Part shown: in pieces, positions 2,877 to 5,665 of the stretch | Numbering within the stretch: the first letter of the stretch is position 1 | Layout of the letters: every line of letters begins with the position of its first letter | Source: Candidatus Poribacteria bacterium | GTDB lineage: Bacteria; Poribacteria; DTPJ01; WJIO01 | Direction: 5' to 3' | NCBI GenBank assembly: GCA_014730235.1 | Contig: WJIO01000425.1 | Location: 1 to 5,665, forward strand | Length of the DNA: 5,665 nucleotides | Notes under the pieces: generated by a model | Database searches by the model: none | The model's input: the letters and a program-made list of their open reading frames with translations, nothing else | What the model was told of the DNA's origin: nothing | Program-made: the position numbers and the translations under genes

Positions 2877-5665
2877 ATGTCTGATAATACAGAAATAATA
2901 CAATCTGTTCAAAAGAATATCGAACCTACTTTATTTGTTGGTTTAGGCGGAACAGGAGCAGAAATTATATCGAGAGTTCGAAGAAAATTGAACCTGTTAT
3001 ATGCTGAAACTAATCCAGAGGAACTTGAACTTATACAATATGCTGTATTGGATACATGTCCCTATGAAAGTCATAGTAGTTATGTGAAAGAGGGATTAGA
3101 TCCCAATAAGCATTATTTTTACCTTGGTGGATTTAACCCGTCAGATGAAATATCAAGCCAGTATGAATATAACGATGACCTCAGAGATTGGTGGGATAGA
3201 AATGCCTATGTGCCAACGGCGATACTGGACGATGGTGCATCCAGAGAAAGACTTCTGGGAAGGTTATGCTTGTATCGAAATCGAAACAGGATATGGACAG
3301 AACTGGAATCAAAAATAGTCAATTCCAATAATCTCAGGGATAGACTACTTTCACAGGATAATCTCGTAAGTAATAACAACTGCCAGATGTATATTGTCAC
3401 TGGTTCATGTGGAGGTACAGGAAGCGGAATGTTTCTGGATTTATCTCATATGTTATGGAGAATTGGAGATGAAACATTTGGAAATCCACCTGATATTACT
3501 GCGGTAATAGTGCTACCATTTATATACGCTCGCAAATATCGTAGTATAAGTCCGAATTTAGAGACTATATATAGAGCTAATGGCTATGCTTTTCTCCGGG
3601 AATTAGAATATTTTCTGGAAAACCCTGAACAGATAAATGATTACTGTTTTGATTCTTTTGAGCGCAAGTCAGGAGAAATACCACAAATAAACAACTGGCG
3701 TCCTTTCCATCAAGCCTATCTAATTGATAACGAGATAAGTGGTGCAGGCCAAATTCGTGACACGAAAGACTTATATTCCTATATATCAAAGTCGCTTTTT
3801 CATTGGTATGTAACCCCAAATCAAGCTTTTGCACCGCTGATATTAAGCAATATAAAACGAAGACTGGAACATGGCAGGGACCAACTATATGATAAGCCAA
3901 CAGCTTTTAGCTGCGTAGGTATATCAACGCTGGAATACCCAAGACAGTTGATTTTGAATTATCTTAGAAATAAATTTTCATACGATATAATACAAAATGC
4001 TTTTCTGAAAAGTGGAGATTGGATGTCACAATCAGCCAAAAATGAATCTCAGGGCATTGAAGGTGGTAGTGGTAAAGGTTGGGTTGACCATCTGGGAAGA
4101 GATCAACTAAAAGAACTGGAAAGGCTTCTTGGCGATGAGATAAGAAGTTTAATGAATGCATGTCCAAGCCTGGATAGTTTTAAAAAAGATAGTGAATTAG
4201 ACCATGATCAGCTTTTGGAGCAGGCCAGAAAATTTGTAGACGCGTTTGAAAACATTGTGCAGCAAAGTGCTCCACAGAGATTTAAGGAAATATATTCTAG
4301 CTTTATCAAAGATACAAAGTCTGAGATAGAGACTACTATAGGTGAGTTACTTGATACATGTAAACATGGTATACACTATGTTCGAGAGATAATACTTCAG
4401 ACAGATAACCTTTTAACTGAAAATCTCAGCCAGATAAGAGAAGAAATACATAAAAAAGACAGCAGTTTTAAAGCCTTGAAGCAGAATCTTTTAAATGGTA
4501 AAGAAGAAGGTTCAATAAGCTCTATAAAAGATGCCAAAGGTAAACTGTTGAGAAAAGATAAAATTCTGGCAAATGTGATTGAGAAATTTGTTGATAACTT
4601 AAAAAGCTTCCTTTCTGCTGGGTTAGAAAGAGAAGCGGCGGAAATTAAAGAAAAACTTATTTTGGACATAGCTGGTGATCCCCAGGCTGCAAGAACAACA
4701 AAAATGCAGGTAGTAGAAGCACATCAGGGACACCAGGTGGAACTCTCAATTCTGGATAGATGGGTATCAGATATAAGGAATTTCGCTGCTGATCTGGAAA
4801 AACTTGCTTTAGAATTAAATGATAACGCAAAATTAAACAGATATTATGCCGCAGGTTCAGAACTAACAACACAGTATACTCCCAAGGCAACTTCTATTGA
4901 AGAACTGAAGGAAAGCGAAAGAATCCAGGAGATATATTCAGGCAAAGTAAACTCTCAGGCAGATGAACTTGAAAATTTACTTCAATCCTGGCATAGTGAT
5001 AATGAATTAGAAATAAAATTGCATAACCTTGACCAAAAAGACCAGGTTTTGGATTTATTAAAGGAGCTTCTTAGGAAACGAGCAGAATTTCTATTTGTGG
5101 GCGAAACATCCAAATCCATACATCAACAACTGGCACAGGTTTCCGCAGAAGAGAATAAAGAGTTGTATGATAGACTTGTCAGCCTGTCAGCTCCTTCATG
5201 CCGTTTGGATATTGCCAGACTTAATCAACACGATAGAGAAGCTATTTCAACAATATGGTCTCTTGGCAGTCAGGAGGATATTTTAGATAACCTGGGTATA
5301 AGTGCTCCTGGAAGGATTGCCTGGAGCAAGACTGAACCGGATAAAATATCTCTTGTTACTTTACAGCATGGATTTCCACTTTATGCTATAGAGGGTATAG
5401 AACTGCTTCGTTCTGCATACAATTCGGTTGTGTCAAACCAGCGAATATGTCCACACATTCGGGCCCAATGGAATAGAAGTAGTTTGGAGGAAAGGAGTGA
5501 AGCAAGTGTCTCCATATCAGAAGACGCAAAACTATATTTTTCTCTGGGGTTATTTGTTGATTATCTTTTAAAATTTGACGACACAAAAATATACGTTGAG
5601 GAATTATTCAACCAGGAAGTTACTTTTAATAAACAAGAAAGAAAAGGTTTTATTCATAAATCCGA
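2877..5665 (+). CDS. Tubulin/FtsZ-superfamily protein (Tubulin_2 / tubulin-like), 3' end beyond window
   Basis: The frame stays open for 929 codons to the window end without a stop, so the protein is larger than this. It begins MSDNTEIIQS. The N-terminal ~400 residues show the nucleotide-binding core of the tubulin/FtsZ superfamily: strand plus T1 loop LFVGLGGTGAEI (19-30), a strand ending AVLDT (56-60), a basic segment ERLLGRLCLYRN (124-135), and the tubulin signature C178GGTGSG184 preceded by strand MYIVTGS, then a helix. I could not identify the T7 catalytic loop. Residues ~405-760 are charged and largely helical, with coiled-coil character (440-600, 675-740). A more hydrophobic conserved-looking stretch, ISLVTLQHGFPLYAIEG, lies at 824-840. 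It has no signal peptide or membrane helix, so it should be cytoplasmic. It starts nine bases after the VWA gene, clearly co-transcribed. Family knowledge: such FtsZ-like proteins occur beside VWA membrane proteins and are predicted to remodel membranes. GTP binding is likely; hydrolysis and polymerisation are unproven. Confidence 0.85.
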   Translation, partial: MSDNTEIIQSVQKNIEPTLFVGLGGTGAEIISRVRRKLNLLYAETNPEELELIQYAVLDTCPYESHSSYVKEGLDPNKHYFYLGGFNPSDEISSQYEYNDDLRDWWDRNAYVPTAILDDGASRERLLGRLCLYRNRNRIWTELESKIVNSNNLRDRLLSQDNLVSNNNCQMYIVTGSCGGTGSGMFLDLSHMLWRIGDETFGNPPDITAVIVLPFIYARKYRSISPNLETIYRANGYAFLRELEYFLENPEQINDYCFDSFERKSGEIPQINNWRPFHQAYLIDNEISGAGQIRDTKDLYSYISKSLFHWYVTPNQAFAPLILSNIKRRLEHGRDQLYDKPTAFSCVGISTLEYPRQLILNYLRNKFSYDIIQNAFLKSGDWMSQSAKNESQGIEGGSGKGWVDHLGRDQLKELERLLGDEIRSLMNACPSLDSFKKDSELDHDQLLEQARKFVDAFENIVQQSAPQRFKEIYSSFIKDTKSEIETTIGELLDTCKHGIHYVREIILQTDNLLTENLSQIREEIHKKDSSFKALKQNLLNGKEEGSISSIKDAKGKLLRKDKILANVIEKFVDNLKSFLSAGLEREAAEIKEKLILDIAGDPQAARTTKMQVVEAHQGHQVELSILDRWVSDIRNFAADLEKLALELNDNAKLNRYYAAGSELTTQYTPKATSIEELKESERIQEIYSGKVNSQADELENLLQSWHSDNELEIKLHNLDQKDQVLDLLKELLRKRAEFLFVGETSKSIHQQLAQVSAEENKELYDRLVSLSAPSCRLDIARLNQHDREAISTIWSLGSQEDILDNLGISAPGRIAWSKTEPDKISLVTLQHGFPLYAIEGIELLRSAYNSVVSNQRICPHIRAQWNRSSLEERSEASVSISEDAKLYFSLGLFVDYLLKFDDTKIYVEELFNQEVTFNKQERKGFIHKS

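Noticed and set aside
4062-4082. Walker A-like string GIEGGSGKG in the tubulin-like protein (residues 393-401)
   Set aside because: Spacing is wrong and no Ser/Thr follows the GK; it lies in a Gly-rich linker after the tubulin core and has no beta-strand before it.
3124-4890. Several 60-110 codon frames on both strands inside the tubulin-like gene
   Set aside because: All are shadows of one continuous 929-codon frame with clear domain motifs; none has convincing start signals.

Overview
The window looks like an accessory region of an AT-rich, probably Gram-negative, bacterial genome. The left ~0.7 kb has visibly higher GC and consists of insertion-sequence debris. The middle (~590-1300) is non-coding and holds a tiny CRISPR remnant, several inverted repeats and a promoter. 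The right part (1302 to the window end) is an AT-rich two-gene operon with many ATA, AAA and TTA codons. The mix of IS relics, an orphan CRISPR remnant and AT-rich genes would fit an IS-laden lineage such as the Desulfobacterota. That placement is a guess, because no taxonomic marker is present.

Left region. Positions 1-252 encode, in frame 1, the cysteine-rich C-terminal part of an IS1182-type DDE transposase. Near 215-225 the similarity stops, and a different transposase C-terminus continues in frame 2 to a stop at 586. Two unrelated IS relics have therefore been joined out of frame. A symmetrical terminator-like hairpin follows at 686-715.

Middle region. A minimal CRISPR array lies on the minus strand. 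It has one intact 37-nt repeat (867-903, ending ATTGAAAC when read on the minus strand), one 38-nt spacer (829-866) and a terminal repeat truncated at its 3' end (808-828). An AT-rich leader-like tract lies on the higher-coordinate side, and a perfect inverted repeat flanks the array on each side. No cas gene is visible. A 118-bp segment bounded by 11-bp inverted repeats (1001-1118) looks like a small non-autonomous mobile element. A good sigma70-type promoter (1194-1222) and a structured leader precede the operon.

Right region. The first gene encodes a 521-aa membrane protein. It has a signal peptide, an extracytoplasmic von Willebrand A domain with a complete MIDAS metal site, a single transmembrane helix and a cytoplasmic FHA-like domain that lacks the usual phosphothreonine-binding residues. 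Nine bases later, behind a strong AGGAGG site, starts a tubulin/FtsZ-superfamily protein of the Tubulin_2 (tubulin-like) type, at least 929 aa long and cut by the window end. It has a T1 loop GLGGTG, the tubulin signature CGGTGSG and a long, largely helical extension. Tubulin-like proteins next to VWA membrane proteins have been proposed from comparative genomics to form an uncharacterised membrane-remodelling system. The simplest reading is that the VWA-TM-FHA protein is the envelope anchor or sensor and the tubulin-like protein is its cytoplasmic GTP-dependent partner. This is the most interesting content of the window.
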